A DNA stretch of 6,189 nt, taken from positions 1 through 6,189 of the forward strand of contig CAMYKF010000100.1 in NCBI GenBank assembly GCA_947258905.1, given 5' to 3'. The notes under the pieces were generated by a model. It was not told the DNA's origin. It saw only the letters and a list, made by a program, of their open reading frames with translations, and searched no databases. The DNA is from an uncultured Pirellulaceae bacterium (lineage in GTDB: Bacteria > Planctomycetota > Planctomycetia > Pirellulales > Pirellulaceae). Positions 6,091 through 6,189 of the stretch are shown here, one piece after another. Position 1 is the first letter of the stretch, and every line of letters begins with the position of its first letter. Position numbers and translations under genes: made by a program.

Positions 6091-6094
6091 CTAG
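6091..6094. repeat. Right target-site duplication (CTAG)
   Basis: Second CTAG of the pair flanking the IS. On the minus strand its last three bases form the TAG that ends the possible reading frame at 6091-6189, so the duplication restored that stop after insertion. Confidence 0.7.
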
Positions 6095-6189
6095 TATACC
6101 ACGTCCTGGAGGCAACGCATTCCAATCCCCGCCGCCCACGACCCCTGTTCGACAGAAAAATTAAATCGTGTGCTCGTATTTCGGGAGAG
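6091..6189 (-). CDS. Possible C-terminal tail of a minus-strand gene (partial)
   Basis: Reading the minus strand from the right edge gives 32 open codons ending in TAG at 6093-6091: LSRNTSTRFNFSVEQGSW, then AAGIGMRCLQDVVY. The final GIGMRCLQD resembles the 'GFRC.R' ending of formylglycine-generating-enzyme-like (FGE-sulfatase, SUMF1) domains, which are numerous in planctomycetes. This is a short resemblance, not an identification. A second minus-strand frame and one plus-strand frame are also open across these 99 bases, so openness alone proves little. If real, the gene converges on the lipoprotein gene, and the IS sits exactly at its stop without changing the protein. Confidence 0.3.
   Translation of the reverse strand, partial: LSRNTSTRFNFSVEQGSWAAGIGMRCLQDVVY

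Noticed and set aside
1..6189. CRISPR array, tRNA or rRNA gene, toxin-antitoxin pair or defence cluster
   Set aside because: I saw no regularly spaced short repeats, no tRNA-like cloverleaf or rRNA stretch, and no protein typical of such systems. The only repeats are the three hairpin elements and the IS ends.

Overview
The window looks like a chromosomal stretch from a moderately G+C-rich Gram-negative bacterium. A planctomycete (Pirellulales/Rhodopirellula-like) is the best guess. The reasons are a small secreted protein resembling the TIGR03067 family that is abundant in planctomycetes, a short eukaryote/archaeal-type prolyl-tRNA synthetase, a large exported M14 peptidase and an IS1380-family element. 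The assignment is inferred from protein character only; there is no rRNA or other marker.

Layout. Positions 1-701 (minus strand) hold the N-terminal 233 residues of prolyl-tRNA synthetase, cut by the left window edge. Positions 702-1040 form a divergent intergenic region with two related hairpin-rich repeats in opposite orientation, lying between candidate promoters for the two flanking genes. Positions 1041-3725 (plus) encode an exported 894-aa M14 zinc carboxypeptidase-like protein with a complete set of zinc and catalytic residues and a C-terminal amidotransferase-like (Rossmann) region. Positions 3900-4409 (plus) encode a 169-aa probable lipoprotein with a strong Shine-Dalgarno. A third, more decayed copy of the hairpin repeat lies at about 4450-4496. 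Directly beyond it is a complete IS1380-family insertion sequence (4505-6090; 1586 bp) with 13-bp perfect terminal inverted repeats, one transposase gene and a 4-bp CTAG target duplication. The last 99 bases hold a possible C-terminal tail of a minus-strand gene whose TAG stop lies in the right CTAG duplication.

How the pieces relate. ProRS is housekeeping. The peptidase and the lipoprotein are both envelope or exported proteins in the same direction, but 174 bp and separate ribosome-binding sites divide them, so they need not be one operon. The IS is an intact-looking mobile element that appears to have landed in a convergent intergenic region, between the lipoprotein gene and the minus-strand gene, without breaking either. 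I see no defence system, CRISPR array, RNA gene or clearly new multi-gene system. The most informative signals are the three hairpin repeats with paired stem substitutions and the exact position of the IS against one repeat and a stop codon.
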